A stretch of DNA of 64,000 nucleotides from Orobanche coerulescens (lineage: Eukaryota > Streptophyta > Magnoliopsida > Lamiales > Orobanchaceae): positions 138,990,096 to 139,054,095 of the forward strand of contig CM065802.1 in NCBI GenBank assembly GCA_033398695.1, written 5' to 3'. Position 1 is the stretch's first letter. Every line of letters starts with the position of its first letter. This document shows, in pieces, positions 40,660 to 52,832 of this stretch. Position numbers and translations under genes: made by a program. The notes beneath the pieces are model-generated. The model made no database searches, was not told the origin of the DNA, and worked only from the letters and a program-made list of their open reading frames with translations.

Positions 40660-42847
40660 TGACCCTGCCGGAGTTCATCGAGAAAGCTCTGGAATACGAA
40701 CTCACGGCGAAAGAGATTTCTAAGAAGCAACCACAGCCCAACAACAAAAGATCTCGGAACCAGAACCAGACTAAGAGTAACCGGGGGACATTCAGGAAGC
40801 CCCAGTCATTGCCAAACTCTTCTGCCAAACCACCCATGGCATCGAAACCAGCCGGATTGCACTCTCGAGCAGTCCCCTCATCTGTTGTGTGCTATAGCTG
40901 CGGAGACTAGGGGCACGTCAGCTCCAAATGTTCGAAGCCGGCCGTCGCATGCCATACTTGTGGGAAGAATGGGCATCGTGCTCATTTTTGCAGGAATGGA
41001 CTCGGACGTGAACCAATAGCGTCTCATGCTCCAGTTCAGTCTTCTGTCCAGGTCCGTGTGCCTCCGTCCGCTTCTTATCAGACTACCGCGGCAAACAGGG
41101 GAATGGGTCGTGGGAATCAAAGTGGTACACATGGTGCCAGAGCTGCAAAACCCAGGATTTACGATATGAAGAAAGCTGACAATCCCGAGGCCCGCATGAT
41201 TGCTGGTATATTCGAGATACACTCTCAGCCGGTGTGTGTTCTTTTTGATACCGGTACTTCACACTCCTTTATATCTACTTCTTATTTAAGTTGTTTGCCT
41301 CTAGACCATGTTATCAATTGTGAGCCCTATATGATTGGTCTACCCGATGGTAGAAGAATTATTGGAAATTTTGAAGTCCAGGACTGTCTGATTCGTATGA
41401 ACGACCGTGAGTGGTTATCAAATCTGATTTTAGTCGATTTACCTAAGGATGATATAATCTTGGGTATCGATTGGATGGATCGTCATGATGCCATACTTAG
41501 TGTCCGCAAGCGGATGGTAACTGTCACTTCTGATGATGGTTTCGAGTGCATATTTCGAGGTGATAATCCCAGCTGTTACGGGAGAGTCATCAGCGCTATG
41601 AAAGCAGTGAAACTGCTTAATCAAGGGTGTATTGGTTATTGGTGCTACATGACTAAAACAACAGATCGACCAGTCGAATTGGCCGACATTCCGGTAGTCC
41701 GAGACTACCCAGATGTATTTACAGACGAGTTGCCAGGCTTACCTCCACATCGTGAGGTGGAGTATATTATTGAGTTAGAGCCAGGTACATCCCCACTTTC
41801 GAAAGTACCGTATCGTATGGCTCCGACCGAGATGCAGGAGTTGAAGAACCAGCTTGAGGAGGTGACTGAAAAGGGCTATATTCGACCTAGTGCGTCTCCT
41901 TGGGGAGCACCAGTGTTATTTGTACGAAATAAAGACGGATCTCTGCATTTATGTATTGATTACCGTGAGCTGAACAGGGTAACCATCAAGAACAAATATT
42001 CGTTGCCTCGTATTGATGATTTATTGGACCAACTTCAGGGAGCTGCTGTGTTTTCTAAGATCGACTTGAGGTTCGGTTATCATCAATTGAGGATTCGAGA
42101 GTCTGACATTTCGAAGATGGCCTTCCGTACTCGCTATGGGCATTATGAGTTCGTGGTGATGCCATTTGGATTAACAAATGCACCAGCTGTATTCATGGAG
42201 TTAATGAATCGGGTTTTTATTGAATATCTAGACCGCTTTGTAGTTATTTTTATTGACGACATTCTGATTTACTCTCATGACGACGAAGAGCATGAATGTC
42301 ATCTCCACCAAGTTCTCGATGCGTTGAGGCGGGAACAGCTTTATAAGAAGTTTTCTAAATGTGAATTTTGGATGCCTGAGGTTATCTGTCTTGGTCATGT
42401 GGTATCAACCGAAGGGGTGCGAGTGGACCCACAGAAGACAGAAGCCATTCGAGATTAGCTACCTCCTAAGAACGTGAAGGAAGTTCGTAGTTTCCTCGGC
42501 CTAGCAGGTTACTACCGATGGTTCGTGGAAGGATTTTCCAAAATTGCACAACCGATGACTAACCTATTGAGGAAGGATAAGAAGTATTTGTGGTCAGAAG
42601 CATGTCAGCAAAGTTTTGATGAGCTAAAGAGTCGATTGATTTCAGCACCTGTCTTGGTTTTACCAAAAGGAACGGAAGGATTCGTGGTGTATAGTGACGC
42701 GTCGAGACAGGGCCTTGGATGTGTACTGATGCAGGAAGGGAAAGTGATTGCCTATGTATCGAGACAATTACGACCCTATGAAGTTAACTATCCGACCCAT
42801 GACTTGGATTTAGCAGCCGTGGTGTTTGCTTTGAAAATCTGGCTGTA
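40660..42847 (+). pseudogene. Gypsy C gag end, protease, RT, RNase H (truncated)
   Basis: Resumes gag after E (MTLPEFIEKALEYE). Zinc knuckles CYSCGD*GHVSSKC, broken by TAG at 40908 where Gln is expected, and [14 protein letters not shown]. Then protease [11 protein letters not shown] (~41247), RT with [11 protein letters not shown] and FIDDILIYS (~42256), and RNase H ([34 protein letters not shown]). TAG at 42456 replaces a Trp. At ~42842 it runs straight into the 3' LTR, so integrase, chromodomain and polypurine tract are gone. Apart from the stops, one frame is kept. Confidence 0.9.
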
Positions 42848-45547
42848 TGTAATATCCGACTGTAATTCTTCATCCTTACTGTTGGTTTGTTCAGATAATT
42901 TGACTATCGTTGAATCACGTTGCATTATTATATGACTAATGTCGAGATGTTAAGGAATTGAGTTATTTATCATTGTATTTCACTTTATGTTTGTTGGTTT
43001 AATGTTAATTGGAGAGTTGCATTTTTGGACCCATTCCGGTGGTGTAGCGTACGCTACATGGTTTGATTAACGTACGTTGAGCTCCTGTTTTAACGTACGT
43101 AATTCGTTATCTGTTGCATACGTTAAGAAGGAATCTGACATCAGTTGACTTACGCACGTGAATTTGTATCTGTTGCCATGCACGTGAAGGGTGATTGGGC
43201 TGTCGTGTCGGTCAGAGTCAACCCTATTTAACGTACGTAATACCTTTTCTTTAGCGTACGTTAATGGCCTGTGAAATCGAGACAGTAGCCCATGTACGTC
43301 GATTACATACGTAACACCAACTGGTTAGCGTACATAATAGTGTTAATGTATGCTAAGTTTGTTAGATACCGTACATTAAGGCTGTATAGTCTATTTAAAG
43401 ACACAACCCGTTTTTCATTTCTTCACAACTTCAACCTGACTTTTCTCTCCATATATCGCCTTTCTGCCTCCCTAGACCGAACTTGCACATTTCCATCTTA
43501 TCTTGGAGCTTGCATCTCGGATTGAAGCTTGTTGGTTGAGAGCTTGGAGTGTGTTCTTGATAATCTTGGTGTTGCTCTTCATTTTCAAGAGGTTGGTTGT
43601 CTAACTTGTGTTAATTTCGTATTGATATGAAGGATTTCTTGTCTGAGATGATAATTTAGTCCAGTATAATCTGATAATCATGAAGATTATGACAACTTTA
43701 TGAAGAACATAATGATATTCATAACATTTACTCCTTGAACTCGTGAGTTGGTTAAGGTAGCTCGATTAGTGAACGATTCTTAGGAAATATGGTAAAGAAT
43801 TTGCTGTTTTCGAATGATAAACCGAGCAGGTGTGTGGTGTTGAACATTTTGATGATTATAACCTTACACTTTTGAGAGTTAACGAATGCCTTGTGATATA
43901 TAAACGGTTTCTTGATGAACAGAATTATAATTCGTATATATATTCAAGGTGATCGGAGGCTCTGATGACTTAAGAATGTGTTAGTCACCGTGTTTCACAA
44001 GCTAATAATATCCTTCTAATTCCAACGATATTAGAGGCTAAAACCATAATTGGATGAGTGGTCGAATTCTTTCACGTTTAATCTTTGTGAAAAGATATAG
44101 TAATCGGTGAAGAATCGTAAGAACTTTGTTTAAAACTGATTAATGATGGTAAATTGCAGAGGTTTAATGTATACATCATTCATAAGTGGTAACAGGAGTA
44201 TTAAAGGACATTTTGTATAGTAATCCGATTGTGGAAGACAAAGTATATGTATTGGAACCCTTCTAATAATCGATAGAATATTCGTTAGGATGGAATGAGT
44301 TATTCGAGTAGGTTGCGGGCGTCGTTTCCTACGAATTGATATTAATATTATGTGAATATGTTATTGAATGAATTACGTTTCATTCAAGGTTGTTTGTACG
44401 ATTGAGTGTTTAACCGAGGATACCGTCCGTTCGATCATTTGGAGAAGTACTATCTTTTGCCTACGGAGTTGAGGCAAGTTATCTTGCTTGGTTATAATGA
44501 TGATTAGATTCTTATGATGTTTATACGTTTCATGTATATGAAATGTTTATGAATTATGACTCGTAATTTGATATTGTCCTTGACGTTGTTCCGTTTTTCA
44601 TCATAGGATTGCATTCCCAAGTATGTCACTTTGAATCGATGATCTCGTTGGTCCTCGCTGTCACTTCGGTGAGTTTTTCTTGATCCTTAATCGGATATGT
44701 GATTTGTTGAATTCGTTGTCATGTTGTATCGTGACATATCCGGAATCATATCTGCGTACCGATTGGTTATTGTGTAGGATTTTTAGTCGGGCACTTATAT
44801 AGTCATACATGGATGTTTTCCGTATTGGACTGTGCACACGAGACGTAGTTCGTGAGGCTAATTAGGTACATTGTCACACGTATATTCTGGATTCCGTATA
44901 CGGGGTGGACATGTACACGGACACATTTCCGGATCAGGCGTATTGTGATGTCCATCTTGATCCATATTGTTTAATCATTCATAGTCCATGTATGATTGGA
45001 TATGTTCGATGATTTTGGGATTGATTGTTCATATGCCCGAGGGGTATGTTCAATAGTCGGGATGTTTTTCCTTGAGATCTAATATTTATGGATTGTATAA
45101 TGTCGGGAGAATCATTTATCATGTATATATGGCCTTGTGTTTTGGGCGAAATACTTGTGTTGTATTTTAGGTCAAGGCAAAGGCAAGGCACGGGAAGAGC
45201 ACGGTGACGGAGAAGGGTTCGAGTGATACTAGTTTGGGGGGCCCATGTCTTTTTGTCCGGTTATTGTTCAAACCGTGTAATGTTACTTTAATTCTGCTTT
45301 ATGTACATTATTGTCTGGTTGTATTTGAAGTATATTCCATCTCCATATGGCTTGTACTTGTATTTCAGATCGTGTGTATCATAAGGCCGTTGGACATACT
45401 ATTAATAAACTCCAAATCGGAGTAATGACTATTTATTGTGGTTTGGTATCACAAAATAATACTTATTTAATCTTTATTTTGATATTGCCTGGTGGGTCCC
45501 CGCGTGGGGTCCACGGCACTGTAATAGCCGCCTTTTGGGGTGTTACA
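42848..45547 (+). repeat. Gypsy C 3' LTR
   Basis: 2700 bp, starts TGTAATATCCGACTG, ends GGGGTGTTACA, then TTAAA. Its ACGTACGT array (43048-43380) is more eroded than that of the 5' LTR (e.g. CGTACGTTGA, CATACGTTAA). Confidence 0.9.
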
Positions 45548-45552
45548 TTAAA

Positions 45553-46447
45553 TTAGACATCCAATATCCAATATTGACCAAGAGAGAATAAGTTAAATAT
45601 AATTTGTCTTCAATTCCTGTGACACGACTCTGTAGATTCGTGTCCGTCAGCATTCAGAGGATCCAATAAGTGTTAGCACTACCTAGCCAGTCTTGTGGCC
45701 TACACCGTAACCTAACTAAGAACGAATAATTGGATCATTCCAAAACTATTATGTCGTGAATATCGTATGCGTATAAACCCTTCAATCATATGTCGTGGTC
45801 AAGTATTAGTCATGATAAAGTCAAACCCTCTTGTAACTTGACTCTATGCATTTATTAATGCAAACCGAGATCATCGAGCTCTTGTGTACCAAATACAACT
45901 AGCTCTAAATGCTTTGACCTGAGACTTATGATCTCATTTGCTATTAACCACATGACATTTTCCTGCTCACTTACAGGAGAAAGAATCATATATTGGTATT
46001 CAGTAGAGATTGCTACTGGCCCACTAAGTTGCACTTCGAGGTTGATCCCACCAACCACTGATTGGATCGAACTACTCTAACAAGCACATCTCCTACTGAA
46101 ACCTCAAGTCAAAAGTTCACGTATAACTATCACAACCTTTCGATTCAGTCATTGGCAATCCTAGAGCGAAATCCATGTGACCGAATCGAGGTGAGTAAAT
46201 TCGAGTATACTAATCCTATTAGCATACATATAATGTGTGCTCCCGCTAACCCTTGGTGAAGACAAACACGCTACATGTCGAAGTATACGTTATACAAGTC
46301 TTGTCTATACTTATTGCCAAGTTAAATTTTATCGACTTGTGAACCAGTTAAGCATTCGAGTCCTAAACACTTATAGTGCTTATCCCCTTATCTCCATAAG
46401 GAGTGTAATGTTTGCTCTAAATGCAAGGACTATTATTCTGTATATGC
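45553..46447 (-). mobile_element. Copia F 5' LTR, second part (truncated)
   Basis: Continues F's LTR after C, matching E's LTR at ~26145-27060 (CACCTAGCCAG, GTGGCCTACAC, GAACGAAT, GCATACATATAATGTGTGCTC). It stops at ~46447, some 130 bp short of the expected LTR end, and switches to SIRE-like LTR sequence. Frames here are chance. Confidence 0.75.
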
Positions 46448-46892
46448 GTATTCCGACCTATGTGGGAAGAATAGCATTGAAGACGAAGCTTCGATCTATT
46501 TGAGAAGAAGCGAGTCGAAAAAGAGCTCAAGCCAATCTGTGTGAACGGCCCAAAGCTGCAGTCCCTGTATCAATCTGTGTGAACGATACAGAGACAGGTT
46601 TAGTTAAAGTCACGTAGTTGTGTATGTAGTGATTTTAATAAACTCTTTACTCCTGTGTGGAGGACTAGTGGATGTAGAGGGGTTTACCTCGAACCACTTT
46701 AAACTGTGTGTCATTTACCTTTTGTCTTTACTGTTTTTGTTCTATTGTGATTTATCTAGTATACACTGTTTAAACCTTTATGCATCAAGCAAACAGAAGA
46801 ACACCTAGTTGCTGTATTTACAGCAACTCACACAACAAACTTCTGCTACACAAATTAACTTCGAAAATCGTACAGCTTATTGTACTTCTACT
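46448..46892 (+). mobile_element. SIRE-like LTR fragment (R-U5 part)
   Basis: Plus-oriented 3' part of a SIRE-like LTR, parallel to 12810-13230 (GAGCCAATCTGTGTG-type words, GAGGGGTTTACCTCGAACCA). Stem-loops: TATTC/GAATA (46449-46473), GCTTC/GAAGC (46488-46511), GCC/GGC (46531-46549), CTGTATC/GATACAG (46565-46591) and CTCC/GGAG around TGTGT (46650-46662). Cut on the right by LTR-A at 46893. Confidence 0.75.
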
Positions 46893-47139
46893 TGTAATAT
46901 CCAGAATTTCTACTACTGTTGTTTAATATTATTTTATCCGAGTTATATTTTACAGCGTGGAATCTGAACAGTATGGATAAAATAAATTAAAGACTGAGAT
47001 GTCAGCATTGGTATAATTGTCGTATTTCGTCGACAATTGCATTTGAGGATATAGTGTGTTGAGTATATGTATTCCATATGCCGTATGTTCGTATTATGCA
47101 TGTCGAGACATTGGGCAAGAGTAGCTAAAAATGGCTAAA

Positions 47140-47610
47140 TATAACCTTGTTAGCACACGCTAATACTCATGTATAGCGCATGCTATCGTGTAGGTATAGC
47201 GCACGCTACACGCATATGTTAGTGGACGCTACTGCAGAACAGCTCAGAGGGAATCTACGTGTGGACCCAGCCACTTTCGGCGCATGTGCCGATGAGTCAA
47301 CGGATATTGTAATGTAGTACTAATGCACGCTAAAACCTAAGGACTAGCGCACGCTAATTGTAGATCGGACAAAAAGGAATCTTATCCTCGTCAGTGCTTT
47401 CGGCATGTGTGGACACGGGGGTAGGTGCGGACTGTAGCAAGTCAACTACGATTAGCGCACGCTATGGTCTAAGAAATTGCGTGCGCTAGACAGTGTAATT
47501 TACATACGTTGTTGCATGGGCATTACGTACGTAAGCTGATGTGCGAAGCAAAACAGTCGCCTCTGGACCACGATAGCGCACGCTACTAAGGAAAAGTAGC
47601 GCACGCTAAT
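47140..47610 (+). promoter_or_regulatory. TAGCGCACGCTA array in LTR-A
   Basis: About ten near-palindromic 12-mers, e.g. TAGCACACGCTA, TAGCGCATGCTA, TAGCGCACGCTA (several), TAGTGGACGCTA and TTGCGTGCGCTA, plus TTACGTACGTAA. They stop ~10 bp before the TATATAT box. Four more copies lie downstream at 48280-48375, so they are not restricted to the promoter side. Confidence 0.65.
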
Positions 47611-47838
47611 AACAATCAGTATATATATGATTGCAGATGTGAATTATGTTCATTCGGCCATTCCTTCCTTTATTTCAAGAGAGAGTTTTTAGAGAGAAGT
47701 TTGAGGTTCCAAACACTGAGAGATGATGATCTTTAACAAGATTAAGCTGAGGAACATGGATTAAAGTCTTGTTCTTGAAGTTATTGTTGATTCTTGAAAT
47801 GAAGTTGATTGTTCTCCTTCATGGTTCGTCTATACAAG

Positions 47839-49819
47839 GTAATCACTCTTCAGCTTTGGATTTCGTTTTGGATTGAATGTTGATGTTATTGAGTTGATGA
47901 TTATTACATAAACAAATTGATAAGCATGATTATGAGATGGATTACCGGAGTATGATGATATTAATGTGAATCGTATTGATTCGTCTTCTTGATATTAGCT
48001 GGTTAATTCTTCTCCTTAGTTTCGAATGTTGATGTTGTTGTTGATAATTACTCCCTGTAATGATAGATTATGGAAGTATTGTTACGTTCTTAATGTTTCA
48101 TGATGTTGATATTGAGGAAGATGATATATGGATATAGGACTTGGATTATAAGTTGAATGATTTTTTGTATGTTAAAGGATATCGGATTTCGTTATTTTGA
48201 TAGCTTTGAACATGGTTCAGAATCACTTAGTGTTCTTGATAATCGCTTGATCGGTATCCGAAATACATGCAACTACATGTCATTAGCGCACGCTAAGCCT
48301 ACTGGATTGCGCACGCTAACGGGAGCAACTTAGCGCACGCTACGTTATGTAATTAACGTGCGCTAAGTCAACAGGCAGGGTAGTATATTCTTTTTCGGTT
48401 ATGAATTCGTGATCGTTTAAGTTGGTTTGATCAGACTTGTGGTTAACCGAGATATTGTTGAGCCGTTGGGTTTGTGAATTGGTTTTATCGATTGTTGATT
48501 GTTATCGAACTTGTTGTTTATCGAATTACTGTAATAGGTTGAGAATATTGATCGGTGATTATAACCGTGTGTTGCGGTCGAGTTCAAGGATGTTCGTGAA
48601 TTGCTTTGGTCGGGACCGAGGAACTTGTAGATGACGGCAATGGATTTGGTAATAGCTTCCTCGTCGTTGTATCTGTATCGAGGTACGTTATTACTTGCTC
48701 AGTTTATAGTATTTAATGAATGGTTTCCGTTTCATTCGTGTATAATTCGTATAGCAATGTTTATAATCGTAATCACAAGAGATTTGGGATTATAAATCGT
48801 ATTCGATTTTTGGGAATCTAAATCATAATGTATATGATTTACTTTTGTTATTGGTATACTTGTATATCGAGGATATATTGTGATAAAGATGAAGATATGA
48901 ATTATCTGCAATCCGTGATACTTTGGACCGTCGAGTATTGAGGATAATGGTTCGTGATGGTTTAGACATTGAGATCGTTCTCAAAGTACTCGGGGGAAGT
49001 ACTCTAAGCATTTTTATCATTTGTGTTGATCATGTCGCGATACATTCGTGTATCGTTGTTGTCATGCATTTGTGCATTGTTGTTGTCGTGTATTGTGTAG
49101 TGTTGTTTTGTGCAGTTGTGCATTGTTGTCATATGTCCACCTCGTGTTGGTCCGACGGGATCATCGGGGGATCTATGCTAGCGTACGCAAGATCATCGGA
49201 AGGGTTTTCCACCTTGGGTTGGTCTGACGGGATCATCGGGGGATCTAGGCAGTGACGTTGGATCATCGGATTGCCATGTATTGTTGTTGTGCATATGTAT
49301 ATTATGGGTTTGCCATAAGTATACATTGTCGTTATTGTTTTAATCATATTGATGTTATCATATGGGTATGCATTTGTAGGTCTTGTGTTACGACCATGTC
49401 CGTATGTTGTGTTGATCTGATCTCGGATTACACTGACGTGATTGTAATGGTATTTCGTATCTTGAGGAATGTTCCATATTTCCTTGGTACTTGTGTTTGA
49501 TGGACAATCAATTATCGTATTGGAATTATCGACGTTATCCGATGGATTGAATTGGCGAGAGTTGGTATAATTTCTGTATCGCAAGTTATGATAATGTTTT
49601 GAGAACCTTGGGTATTGTTGAGATACCGTACAGATATTTCGCTATTATCTTATTGTGTTGTTAAGGATACGAATCATGGATTTTCGTAAAGTTATGACGG
49701 TAAGATTACATTGGTCGTATTCTTACTTAGTATTTCCATTGATATGTAATTATTGACATGATGTGATGGTTATCATTGTTGGATATTATGGTTGACCCCG
49801 TCGTGGGATTTCTTTTTAG
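47839..49819 (+). other. Intron-like module in LTR-A
   Basis: Candidate donor ACAAG|GTAATC at 47839 and acceptor TTTCTTTTTAG|GTT at 49819, T-rich between. Preserved in the right LTR (53777-55778). Parallels D and B. Inference only. Confidence 0.4.
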
Positions 49820-50306
49820 GTTCTTGGATTATCAAGCTTGTAGCGGTCGTGAAGAGATGAGCTTCCCGGAGGATACTGGCTAGGACATGTATTTGTGTAT
49901 TGAGTTTCTGATCAGTTGTTGTATTCCGCTGCTAGAGTATTTTAATTGTTTATCTTTATCCGCTGCGTGAGTATTTTTAAATGGCATTTTGGTATCTGGT
50001 AACTTAGGTTACTTTGGCAATCATTTTCTAAATCTATTCTGTCAGTACGTGTAAGTGATAGCTTAACGTATGTTTTTAAACTGTTAGGTTTTGGCATTTC
50101 GGGCCTTGTGGTTTCAAATGAGATTTTACGACGGTTTTGATAAACGAGTTTTATTAAGTCTTCGAATGTTTTAAATAGATAATACCGTCGTTAGCCTCTT
50201 GGACGTTTGTAAATATTTGCTAAAATTTCCTTCAGCCTTGTGGGTTCCATCTCGGGGCCCACGACACTGTAATATTCCTGGATGGCTCTGGGGGTGTTAC
50301 AGAATA

Positions 50307-50320
50307 TGGTATCGGAGCTT
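50307..50320 (+). other. Element A primer-binding site (tRNA-iMet type)
   Basis: TGGTATCGGAGCTT, five bases after the LTR end. Confidence 0.8.
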
Positions 50321-52832
50321 AGGTTGAGAAAACCTAGGCAGTTGGGTCGGGTGGAGTCATTTTTTTGTCGCGTCATTCGAGTTGTCGGTTGACAAATATT
50401 AGAGCCGTGAGTTTTTGTCGTTCACTCGGGCTTGCGCGTTATGTGATTTACCAGTGTAGTACTGGGTTTGTTGTAAACTTTTCCAAATGATACTAACGTG
50501 TTTCTTCATATAGAGCCGTGTTGTGTTCTTGAGTCGAACTGAGTTTGCAAATGTGTGTTTTGTAAATATCTGTGTCGAGTAATTTCTTGAGTCGAGACAT
50601 GTTCCAGTATCACAGGGAATCGTTGGCTTCACGATTTGTAAGTATTTGGATTTTTGAATTGCATTGAGATTTATTGCCGTTCTAAGTTGATATGCTTTGA
50701 GATTCAGGAAGATGTTATGCGTTACAGTATGAGGTGACAAAGTTGGGATAGGATTAATGATCTTGAGAAGTTATGATTTTGGAAATCAATATGTCGGTTA
50801 AATTTTGGAACGGAGTTGTGCAATTGGGAGAAAGATTGTGGATTGATGAGGAGAACATGTAGTCATGTTAGTACATTTTGAGATGTATGAACTGTTTTTG
50901 AGCATTTGAAAATGATGCTTTTCAAAATAAATGTTTTACGAATGTTTTACGGAAAATGATTTTGGGCCGAGACCCAATCGATTTTGAAATAGTTTTGTAA
51001 CTCGGGACTTGGAGTCTGAAAAGAGTTTTCTATTTTCTCTAAACTTCTCGTAATGTGGAACGGGATATAATGTTTCAAAAGGCTTTTCTGTTTTTTTAAA
51101 ACTCCCGAGATTTGTAAAACACTTTACCAATCGTTTATCTATTTTATTTCCGCCTTTCGAGATTTTGGTTTAATTGTTCAAATGAGACTTCTCGGGAAGT
51201 CTTTCGCTGTGTTGATTTGTTTCAATGTTTTGTCATAGCATATTTGAGGTGATCCAGGATGGCTTAATGATTGACGTTGCGAGTCATATGTGGAAAAGGA
51301 GTTTTTGGTTGGAGTTTATATATTGAGATTTTGGAACTCTATCGTGTGGTTTTCCGATGGAATATCAGTGGATAATAAGTGATAAACCGAATTGGTATAC
51401 AGGAGTATGGATGTGGTCAATCATTTGCATAGTTTTCATTTTAAAACTTCGAAATCGTGTGGATTCGAAGGAAACTGTTATCGAATACTTGGCATTAGCG
51501 AGCCAGTTTAATTTTTCAAAAATTGATTTCGTGGTCTTACGAAAATTTATGTTTTGAGTTTTGAAATATTTGAAAGAAATTTCGAAAATTTGTCTTCTTG
51601 ACAAGATTACATGATTTCAAATTGGTTTTGAAAATGTGACTGATATACATACGCATTTAGTGCATAGTGCATATCATGGTGAAGTTATGAGTGTGACTCA
51701 CAAACTGGATAAGACATCAGTATGGAACGATGAAAAGAGATTCGAACTTCGGTATGGTAGTTTGGTTATCCAGGGATGATCGGTTGAGTTATCGGATAAG
51801 AAGAATATGCTGCGTGTTGTAGATTCATGCACAGGATGTAATTTTGGAACTTTGGATATTGTGAAACCGGGACATATATGCTATGTGATTCCATTGGTAA
51901 GGTAGTAGCGCGATTTTTTACCATAATGATGTTTGAATGATTTCTTTGTAAGTGTAGATTTGGGAATGGTAACCCCATTCTGGTTGTTTTGGATATTGAA
52001 TGGTCGTTCCCACTCCGCTTATGATTAGATATATTCTTCGGTTTGTGATTGGTTGTTCGTATGCCGAGGAGTATGTTCACTAGTCGGGTATGTTTATTGA
52101 GATCCACTGTATGTGATTGGTGTGTCGTTCTGAGAACCTTATTCGTTCGTATATCGGTTTCTGTGGTTCTGTGTCGACCGTGTTGGAGCTTACCGTGTGA
52201 AGGTATTCTCGATTATCGTTGATCGTTCGTTTGTCATATTGGAGTTTATCATGATGATGATATTCTCGATTGTGTTTTGACCTCTGATTGGTCATATTGG
52301 AGGTTATCATGTTGATGATATTCTCAGTTGTGTTTTGACCTTTGGATGGTCGTATTAGAGTTTATCATGTCGATGATATTCTCGGTTAATTTATTGGTTG
52401 ATCATTGCTAGTGATCATCTGAGCGTTCAGATTTTGTGTCGATATTTCGGGATTCGTTGCCATTGTGTTGGGCAGTTGTTTCACAGATGTATCGTGTATT
52501 ATTGATTTATATCAGGATTTGGACTTCATTGTGTAATCAGGCAGACAGGATTAGAAACGGATAGATTATTTCATCCGAAGATGATATATTTTTGTTGAGA
52601 CTCATGGAATTGTGATCGTAAGCGTGTTGAAGCTTTATAGTGAAGTCACTTGCTAGTATCTCAGGAGATCGTCGACTTAGCGCATATGTAAGTATGTTAT
52701 TTTGGTTATTCGGTAATAATGATGATTGATCGTTGTCGTGATGGTTTTGAGATATTTTGGTTGAACGGTTTGTTTGTTTTCTATGACGGATTGTAAGTTT
52801 CGAGGAAGAAACTTGTTTTAAGTGGTGTAGTA
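50321..52832 (+). other. Element A noncoding interior
   Basis: 2.5 kb with no gag, protease or RT signature. Around 52028-52110 it resembles part of LTR-C (CCGAGG(G/A)GTATGTTCA, TAGTCGGG). ~58-bp repeats lie at 52185-52408. It ends GAAACTTGTTTTAAGTGGTG before the right LTR, a degenerate version of the pre-LTR tract of B and D. Typical of a large non-autonomous derivative. Confidence 0.55.
52185..52408 (+). repeat. ~58-bp degenerate tandem repeats
   Basis: Four units start at 52185, 52241, 52299 and 52357 (56, 58, 58 bp, then partial). Units share GA(T/G)TTTATCATG and GATATTCTCG. Each contains a short inverted repeat: TGACC/GGTCA, GACC/GGTC, then GATCA/TGATC. Confidence 0.75.

Larger units (their letters stand above)
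21557..45547 (+). mobile_element. Gypsy C: Tekay-like chromovirus, nested
   Basis: Plus-strand gypsy with a 2509-bp 5' LTR (21557-24065), tRNA-iMet primer site, gag, protease, reverse transcriptase and part of RNase H, and a 2700-bp 3' LTR (42848-45547). TTAAA flanks both ends. Copia E splits gag at 25250/40660. Integrase, chromodomain and polypurine tract are missing because RNase H is joined straight to the 3' LTR. It is inserted in the LTR of copia F. Confidence 0.9.
46893..50301 (+). repeat. Element A left LTR
   Basis: TGTAATATCCAG...GGGGTGTTACA. Contains two clusters of TAGCGCACGCTA motifs (47140-47610 and 48280-48375), TATATAT at 47621, an intron-like module (47839-49819) and a 72-bp duplication at ~49146-49289. 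The last ~60 bp matches C, D and B. Confidence 0.85.

Noticed and set aside
50321..52184. Hidden gag or pol in element A interior
   Set aside because: Short frames only (up to ~113 codons), with no knuckle, protease, RT or integrase motif on either strand.
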